From positions 4,216,001 to 4,280,000 of the forward strand of contig OY829369.1 of the NCBI GenBank assembly GCA_963691775.1: DNA of 64,000 bases. Reading direction: 5' to 3'. The notes beneath the pieces are model-generated. The model was given only the letters and a program-made list of their open reading frames with translations, searched no databases and was not told the origin of the DNA. Shown piece after piece: positions 25,605-35,278 of this stretch (within the stretch, counting starts at the first letter, position 1; every line of letters begins with the position of its first letter). A program made the translations under genes and the position numbers. The DNA is from JAZBPO01 sp963691775 (lineage in GTDB: Bacteria > Pseudomonadota > Gammaproteobacteria > Pseudomonadales > Azotimanducaceae).

Positions 25605-28252
25605 GGATGTGCCCCGGTGGCAGCGTCTATGCGCTCGGTGACGACGCGGCGCAGATGCTCGATCCTTTCTGCGCTCTCGATGGGGCCGCCATCAGAATCG
25701 GAAATAAAGAAAACGTCGTCGATACGCTCCCCGAGCGTGGCGATCTTCGCACCCATCAGATCAAGATCTTCCTCGACAAATATGAGGCCCAAGCGTGCGA
25801 GAAGCCCTGGCCGGTCGGCGGCCACCACGCGCATTTCGGTATACGGGCCAGAGCCGTCGTTGCGCAGATCGACCTGCGTTGGCGTCGTGAACTGGCGCAG
25901 TTCGCGCGGTACGCGCCGGCGTACGATTTGAGGTGCGCGCTGCGGATCCGCGAGCGCTTCGGCAAGTGCCTGTTCCACGCGCGCCATGGTTGCAGCATCC
26001 GAGAGTCGCTCGTCTGCCCGGTCGAGCACCATAAATGTGTTGAAGCAGACGTGACCCCGGCCCGTGTGGATGCGGGCGTCAAGAACCGAAAGATCCAGGG
26101 CGTCGAATACAGCGACGGTGACTGCAAACAGCTGCGGCCGATCGAGGCAGTAGACAAAGACTTCGGTTGCGCCCTCGACGCCATGCTGGCTGCGCCGAAC
26201 CCGGACAAGCGGGCCGTCCTGTTCTGCGTCCCAGCGATCGATGGTGCGCATCTGCCAGGCGATATCGCCGGGGTCATACTTAAGAAAGTACTCGCCATCG
26301 GCTGCCGCGAACAGACGTAGAACCTGGTCTCTATCCATCCCGCCTTCGGTGAGCTCTGTCACGGCCGCTGCGCGGGTCTGTTCGATCCAGGTCGTGCGGT
26401 CGATCTCGCGCTCTACGCCCTGCCGCAGAAAGCGACGCGTTTCGTTGTAAAGCTGACGCAGCAACTGCGCGCGCCAGGAATTCCAGAGCGTAGGGTTGGT
26501 CGCGTTGATGTCCGCGACCGTGAGCGCATAGAGATAATCCAGGCGCTGTTCGGTACGCACGGAGCGCGCGAACTCGCCGATCACCTCGGGGTCGGTCAGA
26601 TCCCGGCGTTGGGCCGTTGCGGACATGAGCAGGTGTTCGGCGACCAGCCAGCGCACGAGTTCCGTATCGGATTCGGACAGGCCATGGCGGCGAGCAAAAG
26701 CAACGACCTCCGAGGATCCGAGTTCCGAATGGTCGCCGCCCTGACCTTTACCAATGTCGTGATACAGCCCCGCGATGTACAGCAGCTCCGGCTTAGGCAC
26801 GGCGTGTACGGCCGCATGTGCAACAGGGAACGCTGCGGCGCTCGACTCGTAGCGGAAGCGGCGCAGATTGCGCAGCAGCAGCATCGTATGGGCGTCGACC
26901 GTATAGATGTGGAACAGGTCGTGCTGCATCTGCCCGACGATGCGCCCGAATTCGGGCAAGTATGCGCCGAGCACGCCATAGCGGCGCATGCGCGTGAGCT
27001 GGGACACGAGCCGGTGCGGACTGCGCAGCAGGTCGAGGAACAGGCGCGCGTTGCGGCGCATGCTTCTAAACGTCTCGTCGATGAGCCAGACATGTTCACC
27101 AATGGCGCGGATGGTGCCGGCGCGCACGCCTTCAATGTCTGGCCGATTGGCCATCAGGACGAAAATCTCGAGCAGCGCCGATGGATCACGGCGGAACACG
27201 TCTGAGGACGTCACTTCTATATGACCGTCGCGGATGCGAAAGCGATCATCTATGAACTCGACCGGTCCGGTGCCTCCCTCGCCCAGGATCACTTCTTCGA
27301 AGTGTTGGAGGATGAGCTCGTTGAGTTCGCGCAATTGCAACACGTGGACGTAGTAGTCGTGCATGAAGCGCTCGACGGCCAATTGGCCCCCGCCGTCTTC
27401 GTACCCGAAGCGCTGAGCAAGATCGCGCTGATGGTCAAAGAGCAGCCGATCCTCACCGCGGCCGGCAACCGTATGAAGGCCCCAGCGCACGCGAGAAATG
27501 AAGCGCTCCGCATCATTCAGCGTAATGAGCTCGCGCGCCGTCAGCAGACCCTGGCCGATGAGGTTCTCGAGCTGTGCGGTGCCATAGTTGCGCTTGGCGA
27601 CCCAGCGGATGAGCTGCAGATCGCGCAATCCTCCGGGGCCGCTCTTTACGTTGGGCTCGAGGTTGTATTCGGTGTTGTCGTAGCGCCGATAGCGACGGCG
27701 CTGTTCCTCACCCTTGGCTTTGAAGAAGTCCGCAGACGGCCACATCCTGCTGGCGGCAATCGCTTCGTTCATGGCGAAGCGCAGGCGCTCAGCGCCAACG
27801 ATCGTGCGCGACTCCATGAGGTTCGTGACAACCGTGAGATCTGCTTTGGCTTCTTCCGCGCACTGCTCCGGCGTTCGCACGGCGTGGCCGATCTCGAAGC
27901 CGAGATCCCACAGGCTGGTCACGAAGCTCGCGACCGCCAGCTTGAGTTCGGGCTCCTCTGCGATTGCGCTGTCCAGCAGCACCAGCACGTCGATGTCGGA
28001 ATGGGGTTGGAGTTCGCCGCGCCCGTAGCCGCCGACTGCAAGCAGGGCCGGTCCGATGGCGCCGGGCGGAAGATCCGGCCAGGCGTGGCTGTGGAAAAGG
28101 GAAATCAGGGCGGCGTCGACGGCGCGGGCCCGATCGGCCATCAGATGAAGTACGTCTTCGCCGGCCGCAAAGCGGTCGGCGAACGCTTGCTGCCGCGTGG
28201 CGAGTTCCTGGCGGAGGGACAGGGGGCCCTGTGCGTCCGCAATGATGCTCAC
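25601..28252 (-). CDS. glnD: Bifunctional [protein-PII] uridylyltransferase/uridylyl-removing enzyme GlnD
   Basis: Main nitrogen sensor: uridylylates PII at low glutamine and reverses it at high glutamine. 883 residues from GTG 28252, whose GTGA overlaps the map stop; a longer frame to 28327 exists but runs into map. Order: nucleotidyltransferase domain with GGYGRGELQPHSDIDVLV, linker, HD hydrolase domain with LYHDIGKGQGGDHSELG, and two C-terminal ACT domains (DRPQLFAVTVAVFDAL and DRPGLLARLGLIFVEE) that sense glutamine. map-glnD-dapC is a standard gammaproteobacterial order. Confidence 0.97.
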   Translation of the reverse strand: MSIIADAQGPLSLRQELATRQQAFADRFAAGEDVLHLMADRARAVDAALISLFHSHAWPDLPPGAIGPALLAVGGYGRGELQPHSDIDVLVLLDSAIAEEPELKLAVASFVTSLWDLGFEIGHAVRTPEQCAEEAKADLTVVTNLMESRTIVGAERLRFAMNEAIAASRMWPSADFFKAKGEEQRRRYRRYDNTEYNLEPNVKSGPGGLRDLQLIRWVAKRNYGTAQLENLIGQGLLTARELITLNDAERFISRVRWGLHTVAGRGEDRLLFDHQRDLAQRFGYEDGGGQLAVERFMHDYYVHVLQLRELNELILQHFEEVILGEGGTGPVEFIDDRFRIRDGHIEVTSSDVFRRDPSALLEIFVLMANRPDIEGVRAGTIRAIGEHVWLIDETFRSMRRNARLFLDLLRSPHRLVSQLTRMRRYGVLGAYLPEFGRIVGQMQHDLFHIYTVDAHTMLLLRNLRRFRYESSAAAFPVAHAAVHAVPKPELLYIAGLYHDIGKGQGGDHSELGSSEVVAFARRHGLSESDTELVRWLVAEHLLMSATAQRRDLTDPEVIGEFARSVRTEQRLDYLYALTVADINATNPTLWNSWRAQLLRQLYNETRRFLRQGVEREIDRTTWIEQTRAAAVTELTEGGMDRDQVLRLFAAADGEYFLKYDPGDIAWQMRTIDRWDAEQDGPLVRVRRSQHGVEGATEVFVYCLDRPQLFAVTVAVFDALDLSVLDARIHTGRGHVCFNTFMVLDRADERLSDAATMARVEQALAEALADPQRAPQIVRRRVPRELRQFTTPTQVDLRNDGSGPYTEMRVVAADRPGLLARLGLIFVEEDLDLMGAKIATLGERIDDVFFISDSDGGPIESAERIEHLRRVVTERIDAATGAHP

Positions 28253-29043
28253 GACGCCAATGTTTCCTCGCCCCGGAGTGTAAGGACCTCCGCGCCGCTC
28301 GCGGTCACAAGGATCGTATGCTCCCACTGGGCTGATGGGCGATGGTCCTTTGTCACCACGGTCCAGTGGTCCTTGAGCAGTTTTACGTGTCGAGCGCCGG
28401 CATTGATCATCGGTTCGATAGTGAACGCCATGCCCTCGATGAGCTCAGGACCCTCGCCGGGCTTGCCGTAGTGCAGGATTTGCGGCGCGTCATGGAACTT
28501 CTTGCCGATACCGTGCCCGCAGTATTCACGGACCACCGAAAAGCGCTCCGACTCTGCGTGCCGCTGTATCGCATGACCGATATCGCCGAGGCGAGCACCC
28601 GGCCGCACAGCCGCTATACCGCGGTACATGCATTCCTGGGTGACGCGCATCAGCCGCTTGCCGAGTACGTCTGCCTTGCCCACCGCGAACATCTTGGAGG
28701 TGTCGCCGTGCCAGCCATCCTTGATGACCGTGACGTCGATATTGAGCAGGTCACCGCGTTTGAGCTTCTTGTCGTCTGAGGGAATACCATGGCAGACGAC
28801 GTGGTTGAGCGATGTGCAAACGGAGCGCGGGAATGGCGGCAAGCCTGGAGCGGGCTGGTAATTCAAAGGCGCGGGTACGCTATCCAGCTCTTCGGTGATG
28901 AACGCGTGACAGATTCGGTCGAGCTCGCCGGTTGTCACGCCGGCACGGACATGCTCCCCGATCATCTCGAGCACGCTCGCGGCTGCCCGGCCAGCGGCGC
29001 GCATGCCTTCAAGTTCTTCGGGAGTACGGATCAGGCTGGTCAT
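28249..29043 (-). CDS. map: Methionine aminopeptidase, type I
   Basis: Removes the N-terminal Met from new proteins. 264 residues from ATG 29043. Metal ligands are in NIDVTVIKDGWHGDTSKMF (two Asp), EYCGHGIGKKFHD (His), FTIEPMIN (Glu) and the late HTILVT region. Divergent from rpsB, as in most gammaproteobacteria, and first gene of the minus-strand operon. Confidence 0.98.
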   Translation of the reverse strand: MTSLIRTPEELEGMRAAGRAAASVLEMIGEHVRAGVTTGELDRICHAFITEELDSVPAPLNYQPAPGLPPFPRSVCTSLNHVVCHGIPSDDKKLKRGDLLNIDVTVIKDGWHGDTSKMFAVGKADVLGKRLMRVTQECMYRGIAAVRPGARLGDIGHAIQRHAESERFSVVREYCGHGIGKKFHDAPQILHYGKPGEGPELIEGMAFTIEPMINAGARHVKLLKDHWTVVTKDHRPSAQWEHTILVTASGAEVLTLRGEETLAS

Positions 29044-29136
29044 GGTCTTCCGTCAGTCGTTTTCGGCACGAGGCGATGGCCAAGCCGCGCGCTCGTCGGC
29101 TTGTACGTTTGCGAGTTCCCCCGGGTGCACGCGCTA

Positions 29137-29145
29137 TGGTATAAA
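29137..29145 (+). promoter_or_regulatory. Candidate extended -10 promoter of rpsB
   Basis: TGGTATAAA has the TGn extension and a -10 hexamer (TATAAA) with five of six consensus bases; no good -35 is present, which an extended -10 does not need. It would give a leader of about 160 bases before the rpsB start at 29315. In E. coli, S2 represses its own operon through such a leader; I see no obvious single structure here. Confidence 0.5.
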
Positions 29146-29314
29146 CCGCGCCGCTTCGGGGCAACGTCCCGTATCGACGGGTATCCCGGAGCATCAATCC
29201 AAACCAACTATCACGCACACGGTTCGTCACACGGCCCTGGGTGCCCCGCTGTATGCCGCGCATGCGAACGGGTTGGGTCGTGGGAGTCGTGGAGGCTTAA
29301 CCCGGAGCACAGTG

Positions 29315-30130
29315 ATGACCAATATCTCGATGCGGGATCTCCTGCAGGCTGGCGTGCACTTCGGCCACCAGACCCGCTACTGGAATCCCAAAATGGCGCC
29401 ATTCATCTTTGGCGCGCGCAACAAGATCCACATCGTCAACCTCGAAGAGACGCTTCCGCGCTTGCGCGAGGTGCTCGGCGAGGTGCGTACGATGTCTTCC
29501 AAGAAGAACAAGATTCTCTTCGTAGGCACCAAGCGAGCCGCAGCAAAGATCGTCCGGGAGCAAGCCGCACGCGTCGGCCAGCCCTATGTCGATCAGCGCT
29601 GGCTGGGCGGCATGCTGACGAACTACAAGACGATTCGTCAGTCCATCAAGCGTTTACGTGAGCTTGAGGGGCAGGCAGAAGACGGCACCTTCGAGAAGCT
29701 GACCAAGCGCGAAGCGCTGATGCGTCATCGGGAAATGGACAAGCTCGAGAAGTCCATCGGCGGTATCAAGGAGATGGGCGGTCTGCCCGATGCCCTCTTC
29801 GTCGTGGATGTGGAGCACGAGCGCATCGCCGTGTCCGAGGCGAACAAGCTCGGTATCCCGGTGATCGGCATCGTCGACACGAACAGCGACCCGGACGGCG
29901 TCGACTACGTTATTCCAGGCAACGACGATGCAATCCGCGCGATTCGCCTCTACGTCACGGCTCTTGCGGACGCCGTTCTGGACGGTCAGGCCCAAGGCGC
30001 AGGTGACGTGTCGGCCGACGAGTTTGTCGAGGTCGAGGCTGATGCTGTCGTTGAAGAAGCGACTCCGGTCGCGGCGGCAGAACCGGCGGAAGCGGTCGAC
30101 CCCGACGACGCCCGTCAGGCTGGCGTCTGA
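29315..30130 (+). CDS. rpsB: 30S ribosomal protein S2
   Basis: 271 residues from ATG 29315, with GGAG at 29303-29306. Starts MTNISMRDLLQAGVHFGHQTRYWNP in the usual S2 manner (given here only as a landmark), with NKIHIVNLE, FVGTKRAA, DQRWLGGMLTNYKT and PDALFVVDVEHE. The C-terminal 35 residues are acidic and Ala/Val-rich (EFVEVEADAVVEEATP), a common tail in non-enteric gammaproteobacteria. The frame stays open upstream to 29003 but that stretch is not conserved S2. Confidence 0.98.
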   Translation: MTNISMRDLLQAGVHFGHQTRYWNPKMAPFIFGARNKIHIVNLEETLPRLREVLGEVRTMSSKKNKILFVGTKRAAAKIVREQAARVGQPYVDQRWLGGMLTNYKTIRQSIKRLRELEGQAEDGTFEKLTKREALMRHREMDKLEKSIGGIKEMGGLPDALFVVDVEHERIAVSEANKLGIPVIGIVDTNSDPDGVDYVIPGNDDAIRAIRLYVTALADAVLDGQAQGAGDVSADEFVEVEADAVVEEATPVAAAEPAEAVDPDDARQAGV

Positions 30131-30174
30131 GGTCAGGTCGCGGGCTCCGGCCCGTGACCGCAAGAATTCCCCTT

Positions 30175-30195
30175 CCGGAGGTCTTCGGCCTCCGG
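30175..30195 (+). terminator. Hairpin between rpsB and tsf
   Basis: CCGGAGG (30175-30181) pairs perfectly with CCTCCGG (30189-30195), and the stem can extend by two inner pairs around a TTC loop. No T-run follows, so it is more likely an attenuator or mRNA processing/stability element that sets S2 against EF-Ts levels than a full stop. Confidence 0.55.
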
Positions 30196-30223
30196 CCACC
30201 CGAATGATTGGAGAACAGGTGCA

Positions 30224-31087
30224 ATGGCGATCACCGCGGCGATGGTGAAGGCGCTTCGCGAGCGGACCGGGCTCGGCATGATGGATTGCAAGAAGGCGCT
30301 CACGGCGACGGACGGCGATCTCGAGGCTGCGATCGAGAAGCTTCGCAAGGACGGTGCGCTCAAGGCTGCGAAGAAGTCCGGCCGTACGGCGGCGGAAGGT
30401 CTTCTTGGCCACAAAGTGGCAGAGGATGGCAGCTGCGGAGTGCTCGTCGAGGTCAATATCGAGACTGATTTCGCAGCTCGCAACGAAAAGTTCATCGAGT
30501 GGATCGACCGGGTCACGGGCATTGCCTTTGAGCAGAAGAGCGACGACGTCGCGGCCCTGCTCGCCGGCGGTCTGGAGGATGAGCGTGCGACACTCGTGCA
30601 GGAGATCGGCGAGAACGTCTCGCTGCGTCGGATCGCGATTCTCGAAGGCGACAACGTGGGCGCCTACGTCCACTCCGATCGCCGCAAGGCGGCGCTGGTT
30701 GCCCTCGAGGGCGGCAGCGTCGACCTTGCTCGGGACCTTGCCATGCACGTTGTCGCGATCGGCCCGAAGGTCGTGTCCCCTGAGGACCTCGATCAGGCAG
30801 ACGTCGATAAGGAGCGCGAGATCTTCGAAGCGCAGGCTGCCGAGTCCGGCAAGCCCCCGGAGATCGTCACCAAGATGGTCGAAGGGCGCCTGAATAAGTA
30901 CAAGGCAGAGGTGAGCCTCACCGAGCAGCCCTTCGTCAAGGACGGCGACGTCAAGGTGAAGAAGCTGCTCGCAGACGCCGCTGCGAAGTGCGCAGCGTTC
31001 ACCCGCTTCGAGGTGGGTGAGGGCATCGAGAAGGAAGAGACGGACTTCGCTGCCGAAGTCGCAGCGCAGGTCAAGGGCGAGGGCTGA
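30224..31087 (+). CDS. tsf: Elongation factor Ts
   Basis: Nucleotide exchange factor for EF-Tu. 287 residues from ATG 30224. N-terminal UBA-like motif ALRERTGLGMMDCKKAL, the TDF-type contact VNIETDFAARNEKF, and the coiled-coil and C-terminal modules (KYKAEVSLTEQPFVKD) are all present at normal length. Confidence 0.98.
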   Translation: MAITAAMVKALRERTGLGMMDCKKALTATDGDLEAAIEKLRKDGALKAAKKSGRTAAEGLLGHKVAEDGSCGVLVEVNIETDFAARNEKFIEWIDRVTGIAFEQKSDDVAALLAGGLEDERATLVQEIGENVSLRRIAILEGDNVGAYVHSDRRKAALVALEGGSVDLARDLAMHVVAIGPKVVSPEDLDQADVDKEREIFEAQAAESGKPPEIVTKMVEGRLNKYKAEVSLTEQPFVKDGDVKVKKLLADAAAKCAAFTRFEVGEGIEKEETDFAAEVAAQVKGEG

Positions 31088-31121
31088 CCCCTCGCCGGCT
31101 CGGCCAGGGGGATCGGGGACC

Positions 31122-31859
31122 ATGTCCAAGTATTCGCGCACGCTGAAGTACCAGCGCATTCTCTTGAAGCTGTCAGGCGAGGCCTTGATGGGCGACGGCA
31201 ACTTCGGAATCGATCCGAAGGTGCTCGATCGCATGGCCATGGAAATTGGCCAGCTCATCGGGATTGGCGTGCAGGTAGGCATGGTCGTCGGCGGCGGCAA
31301 TCTATTCCGGGGTGCGGCGCTCAGCGCCGCCGGTCTCGATCGCGTCACTGGCGATCACATGGGCATGCTGGCGACGGTGATGAACTGCCTCGCCATGCGT
31401 GATGCCCTTGAGCGCGCCAACATCTCGGCGACGGTCATGTCCTCTATCCCCATGAGTGGAGTGGTCGAGCATTACGACCGCCGCCGTGCAATCCGCTATC
31501 TGAAGCAGGGGGACGTCGTGCTCTTTGCAGCCGGCACGGGCAACCCGTTCTTCACGACGGATTCGGCCGCATGTCTACGCGGCATCGAGATCGATGCCGA
31601 CGTCGTGCTCAAGGCGACGAAGGTCGACGGTGTCTACACCGCTGATCCTAAGAAGGTCGCCGATGCCGCATTTCTGCCCTATCTGACCTACCAGGAGGTC
31701 CTGGAGCGCGACCTCGGGGTCATGGACCTCACGGCGATTTGCCTGTGCAGGGATCACGATATGCCGCTTCGCGTGTTCAACATGGGTAAGGTGGGCGTGC
31801 TCCTCAAGCTGATGCTCGGGGAAGAAGACGGGACGCTGATCAACGGAGGGGAAGCGTGA
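31122..31859 (+). CDS. pyrH: UMP kinase
   Basis: Phosphorylates UMP to UDP; amino-acid-kinase fold, hexameric, activated by GTP and inhibited by UTP in most bacteria. 245 residues from ATG 31122. ILLKLSGEALMG is the phosphate loop, VVGGGNLFRG the nucleotide loop, AAGTGNPFFTTDSAA the UMP site, and ATKVDGVYTADPKK the usual C-terminal signature. frr overlaps its stop by four bases. Confidence 0.98.
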   Translation: MSKYSRTLKYQRILLKLSGEALMGDGNFGIDPKVLDRMAMEIGQLIGIGVQVGMVVGGGNLFRGAALSAAGLDRVTGDHMGMLATVMNCLAMRDALERANISATVMSSIPMSGVVEHYDRRRAIRYLKQGDVVLFAAGTGNPFFTTDSAACLRGIEIDADVVLKATKVDGVYTADPKKVADAAFLPYLTYQEVLERDLGVMDLTAICLCRDHDMPLRVFNMGKVGVLLKLMLGEEDGTLINGGEA

Positions 31860-32413
31860 TCGACGAAATCCGGGAAGATGCCGACGAGCGCATGGGCAAG
31901 AGCATTGATGCTTTGCGTCAGGCCTTTGCCCGTATTCGCACCGGGCGTGCGAGCCCGAGCCTGCTCGACGACATCAAGGTCGACTACTACGGCACCGATA
32001 CGCCGCTTTCGCAGGTCGCGAACATCACGATCGAGGATGCGCGCTCGCTGCTCATCTCGCCGTGGGAAAAGAACATGATCCCGGTGATCGAAAAGGCCAT
32101 CTTGAAAAGCCACCTAGGCCTGACTCCGGCGAGCAATGCGGACGTGATTCGTCTGCCCACGCCGCCGCTCACCGAGGAGTCGCGCAAGGGACTCACCAAG
32201 CAGGCGCGCGCGGAGGCGGAGAGCGCGAAGGTCGCGATCCGTAACATTCGCCGCGATGCAAACAGTACGCTGAAAGAACTCGAGAAGGAGAAGGAGATCA
32301 GCGAGGACGAGGAACGCCGCGCCGAGGACACGATTCAGAAGCTGACGGACAGCTTCGTGGCCCGCGTCGACGAGATCCTTGCTGAGAAAGAGTCGGATCT
32401 CATGGAGATCTGA
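31856..32413 (+). CDS. frr: Ribosome recycling factor
   Basis: Splits post-termination ribosomes with EF-G. 185 residues, the canonical length, from GTG 31856 (GTGA overlap with pyrH). Signature segments RIRTGRASPSLLD, VDYYGTDTPLSQVANI and the C-terminal three-helix bundle KEISEDEERRAEDTIQKLTD are clear. Confidence 0.98.
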   Translation: MIDEIREDADERMGKSIDALRQAFARIRTGRASPSLLDDIKVDYYGTDTPLSQVANITIEDARSLLISPWEKNMIPVIEKAILKSHLGLTPASNADVIRLPTPPLTEESRKGLTKQARAEAESAKVAIRNIRRDANSTLKELEKEKEISEDEERRAEDTIQKLTDSFVARVDEILAEKESDLMEI

Positions 32414-32464
32414 TTCGCCGGCCACGGCGTGGGTCGTGGCTGCCGAATCCCCAGGACGGACGAG

Positions 32465-33211
32465 ATGTCGAACCAGGCCCTGAATCCGATGGCCGCACAC
32501 GCGCAGATTCCACGCCACGTGGCAATCATCATGGACGGCAATCATCGCTGGGCGCGCACACGTCACCTTCCGGGTGCGGCCGGGCATCGCGCTGGCGCCA
32601 AGGCTGTGCGGCCCGTTGCCGAACGTGCGGCCGAACTCGGGGTCGAGGTGCTGACCCTGTTCGCGTTCTCGACCGAAAACTGGAATCGCCCCCGCCGAGA
32701 GGTGACGCTGCTCATCGAGCTTATGAAGCGCCTGCTCGTGAATGATGTCGATGAGCTCGCCGCACGCGGCATTCGCGTGCGCATCATCGGTGAAAAGGAG
32801 CGGTTTTCCGCCGAGGTGCGAAAGTTGATGGACCGCGCGGAATCCATGACGGACGGCAATGACGGCATGGAACTGAATCTTGCGGTGAGCTACGGCGGTC
32901 GCTGGGACATCGCGCGGGCCGCGCGGCGCATCGCCGAGCGCGTGCAGGCGGGTGACCTGGATGCAGGGAACGTCGATGAAACGCTCCTCGGCGGCGAGAT
33001 GAGCATGGCGGACGTGCCCGCCCCGGATCTATGTATCCGTACCGGCGGCGATCGTCGTATCTCCAACTTTTTGCTGTGGCAGTTCGCGTACACGGAGCTG
33101 TACTTCACCGATACCTTCTGGCCCGAGTTCGATCCGGCTGCCCTCAATGCCGCGGTCGAGGACTTCGGCTACCGCAAGCGTCGCTTCGGTGGCCGCGACG
33201 ACGATTCCTGA
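32465..33211 (+). CDS. uppS: Undecaprenyl diphosphate synthase
   Basis: Cis-prenyltransferase that makes the C55 carrier used for peptidoglycan and O-antigen. 248 residues from ATG 32465. Catalytic Asp is in HVAIIMDGNHRWAR; FAFSTENWNRP and the C-terminal LCIRTGGDRRISNFLLWQ are family signatures. The frame extends to TTG-type starts at 32429 without conserved residues. First of four membrane-lipid genes here (uppS, cdsA, dxr, then rseP). Confidence 0.97.
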   Translation: MSNQALNPMAAHAQIPRHVAIIMDGNHRWARTRHLPGAAGHRAGAKAVRPVAERAAELGVEVLTLFAFSTENWNRPRREVTLLIELMKRLLVNDVDELAARGIRVRIIGEKERFSAEVRKLMDRAESMTDGNDGMELNLAVSYGGRWDIARAARRIAERVQAGDLDAGNVDETLLGGEMSMADVPAPDLCIRTGGDRRISNFLLWQFAYTELYFTDTFWPEFDPAALNAAVEDFGYRKRRFGGRDDDS

Positions 33212-33214
33212 CTG

Positions 33215-34063
33215 ATGCTGTGGATGCGCGTTGCCACGGGGCTCGTCCTGGCCCCCCTGTTCGTCCTTGGGCTATTCGGACTGCCGCCAGCAGGTTTCTC
33301 AGTCTTCATTGGCGTTTTTCTGCTTCTGTCGGCCTGGGAGTGGGGCGGTCTGTGCGGGTTTTCGCGCGGTGGAAAGGTGGTCTGGACGGCCGCGCTCGCC
33401 GTGATTGCTACATCAATCTTCTTGCTGGAGCGTGCGCTGCCCGAACTTCGTCTCCTCGTCTCGGGCGGCGGCGCAGCGCTCTGGCTGCTGGCTGCGGTGC
33501 TGATCTTTACATTCCCGCGTGGACGCGGCGTCTGGACGCGCGTGTCCGTTCGCACGGCAGTGGGCATCGTGACAATGATTCCGGCCTGGTCGGCGCTCAC
33601 GCTCCTGCAGGCGCGGGCCGGAGGGCCTTGGCTGGTCCTCTGGACGATGGTCATGGTGTGGGGCGCGGACATCGGCGCCTACTTCGCCGGCCACGCCTAC
33701 GGGCGGCACAAGCTCATGCCCGCCGTCAGTCCCGGGAAAACCCTCGAAGGCGCAGCAGGGGGCCTGATGCTGGCCCTCATTGTCTCGGTTCTGCTTGCGG
33801 CCCTCGGTACCTTCGGCTCCGCGAGCGTCACGATCGTATTGCTGGTGACAGCGCTCATCGTCCTCGCGTCGGTTTTCGGCGATCTGCTCGAGAGCCTGGT
33901 GAAGCGGGTTGCTGGCGTAAAGGACTCAGGCAGCCTGCTGCCCGGCCACGGCGGGGTCCTTGATCGCGTCGACGGGGTGCTCGCTGCGGCGCCCGTGTCT
34001 GCCGTTGCCCTCACGCTTCTGGACATCGTGCCCGGTGGCTGGATGGGGCGCGTGCTGTCGTGA
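33215..34063 (+). CDS. cdsA: Phosphatidate cytidylyltransferase
   Basis: Makes CDP-diacylglycerol from phosphatidate and CTP in the inner membrane. 282 residues with seven or eight hydrophobic segments. The family signature lies near the C-terminus: SLVKRVAGVKDSGSL followed by LPGHGGVLDRVDG. Starts three bases after the uppS stop; its stop overlaps dxr by four bases. Confidence 0.97.
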   Translation: MLWMRVATGLVLAPLFVLGLFGLPPAGFSVFIGVFLLLSAWEWGGLCGFSRGGKVVWTAALAVIATSIFLLERALPELRLLVSGGGAALWLLAAVLIFTFPRGRGVWTRVSVRTAVGIVTMIPAWSALTLLQARAGGPWLVLWTMVMVWGADIGAYFAGHAYGRHKLMPAVSPGKTLEGAAGGLMLALIVSVLLAALGTFGSASVTIVLLVTALIVLASVFGDLLESLVKRVAGVKDSGSLLPGHGGVLDRVDGVLAAAPVSAVALTLLDIVPGGWMGRVLS

Positions 34064-35247
34064 GGCGACAGGCCGTTACCGTTCTGGGCGCGACCGGTTC
34101 GATCGGGCAGTCCACCCTCGACGTCATTGCGCGTCATCCCGACCGTTTTTCCGTTTATGCGCTCACCGCCCACAGGCGGGTCGATGCGCTCGCCGATTGC
34201 TGCCGCCGTCATCGACCTGATGTCGCCGTGGTCGCGACCGAAGCGGATGCAGTCCGTCTCCGTGGGCTCCTTGCGGACGGGGGCTTAGCTACCGAAGTTC
34301 GATTCGGCCCCGAGGCGCTGGTGGCCGTCGCTGAGGCACCCGAGGTCGATCAGGTGATGGCGGCGATCGTGGGCGCGGCGGGTCTGGCGGGAAGTCTCGC
34401 GGCAGCCCACGCGGGCAAGCGCGTGCTGCTTGCCAACAAAGAGGCGCTGGTCATGGCGGGCCCCGTGTTCATGGATGCGGTTTGCCATGCAGGTGCCGAG
34501 TTGCTGCCCATCGACAGTGAGCACAACGCCCTTTTTCAATGCATGCCCGCTGGCTATGCGGCGGGTTCACGTGCTGCGGGCGTTCGTCGCCTCCTGCTGA
34601 CCGCCTCCGGCGGGCCCTTCAGGGAGCGAGACCCGGCGACGCTCGCTGACGTCACGCCAGAGGAAGCTGTCGCGCACCCGAACTGGTCCATGGGGCAGAA
34701 GATTTCCGTCGACTCGGCGACGATGATGAACAAGGGCCTCGAGCTCATCGAAGCGTGCTGGCTGTTCGATGTTCCGCCCGAGAAGGTCGAGATCGTCATT
34801 CATCCGGAATCGATCGTTCATTCCCTGGTCGAGTACGTGGACGGCTCGGTCCTCGCTCAGCTGGGTGAGCCCGATATGCGCACGCCGATCGCCAATGGCA
34901 TGGCTTGGCCGGAGCGCATCGACTCTGGGGTGGGATCGCTCGATCTCATCGAGCGGGCGCAGCTGCGTTTCGAGGCGCCGGAGCCGCGGCGTTTTCCGTG
35001 CCTGGCGCTGGCCGCCGAAGCGGCTCGCCTTGGCGGCACTGCACCAGCAGTGCTCAACGCTGCCAACGAGATCGCAGTTGCCGCCTTCCTCGATCGACGG
35101 ATCGGCTATCCAGCCATCCCTGCTATTATCGAAGCCACGCTGGCGGCGGTGCCGCCCGTTGCCGTAAAGGCCCTTGAAGAGGTGCTTGCAGCAGACGGGG
35201 AAGCTCGTGTCCGAGCCGAGGAACTCCTTGGTGCGCACGCGGTCTGA
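34060..35247 (+). CDS. dxr: 1-deoxy-D-xylulose 5-phosphate reductoisomerase
   Basis: Second step of the MEP isoprenoid pathway: rearranges and reduces DXP to MEP with NADPH. 395 residues from GTG 34060. NADPH-binding GATGSIGQSTLDVI at the N-terminus, LLANKEALVMAG, metal/substrate residues in PIDSEHNALFQC and the flexible loop SGGPFRE, and KISVDSATMMNKGLE. Works with ispD and ispF at 53-54 kb and supplies uppS. Confidence 0.97.
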   Translation: MRRQAVTVLGATGSIGQSTLDVIARHPDRFSVYALTAHRRVDALADCCRRHRPDVAVVATEADAVRLRGLLADGGLATEVRFGPEALVAVAEAPEVDQVMAAIVGAAGLAGSLAAAHAGKRVLLANKEALVMAGPVFMDAVCHAGAELLPIDSEHNALFQCMPAGYAAGSRAAGVRRLLLTASGGPFRERDPATLADVTPEEAVAHPNWSMGQKISVDSATMMNKGLELIEACWLFDVPPEKVEIVIHPESIVHSLVEYVDGSVLAQLGEPDMRTPIANGMAWPERIDSGVGSLDLIERAQLRFEAPEPRRFPCLALAAEAARLGGTAPAVLNAANEIAVAAFLDRRIGYPAIPAIIEATLAAVPPVAVKALEEVLAADGEARVRAEELLGAHAV

Positions 35248-35278
35248 ATCTGACGGACCCACCTGACCGGAGAGCGCC

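Noticed and set aside
27221..28471. 416-codon plus-strand frame inside glnD and map
   Set aside because: Antisense to glnD/map, which carry all catalytic motifs; no independent support.
29654..31348. 564-codon minus-strand frame across rpsB, tsf and pyrH
   Set aside because: Antisense to three certain ribosomal and kinase genes, no ribosome binding site and no recognisable motif.
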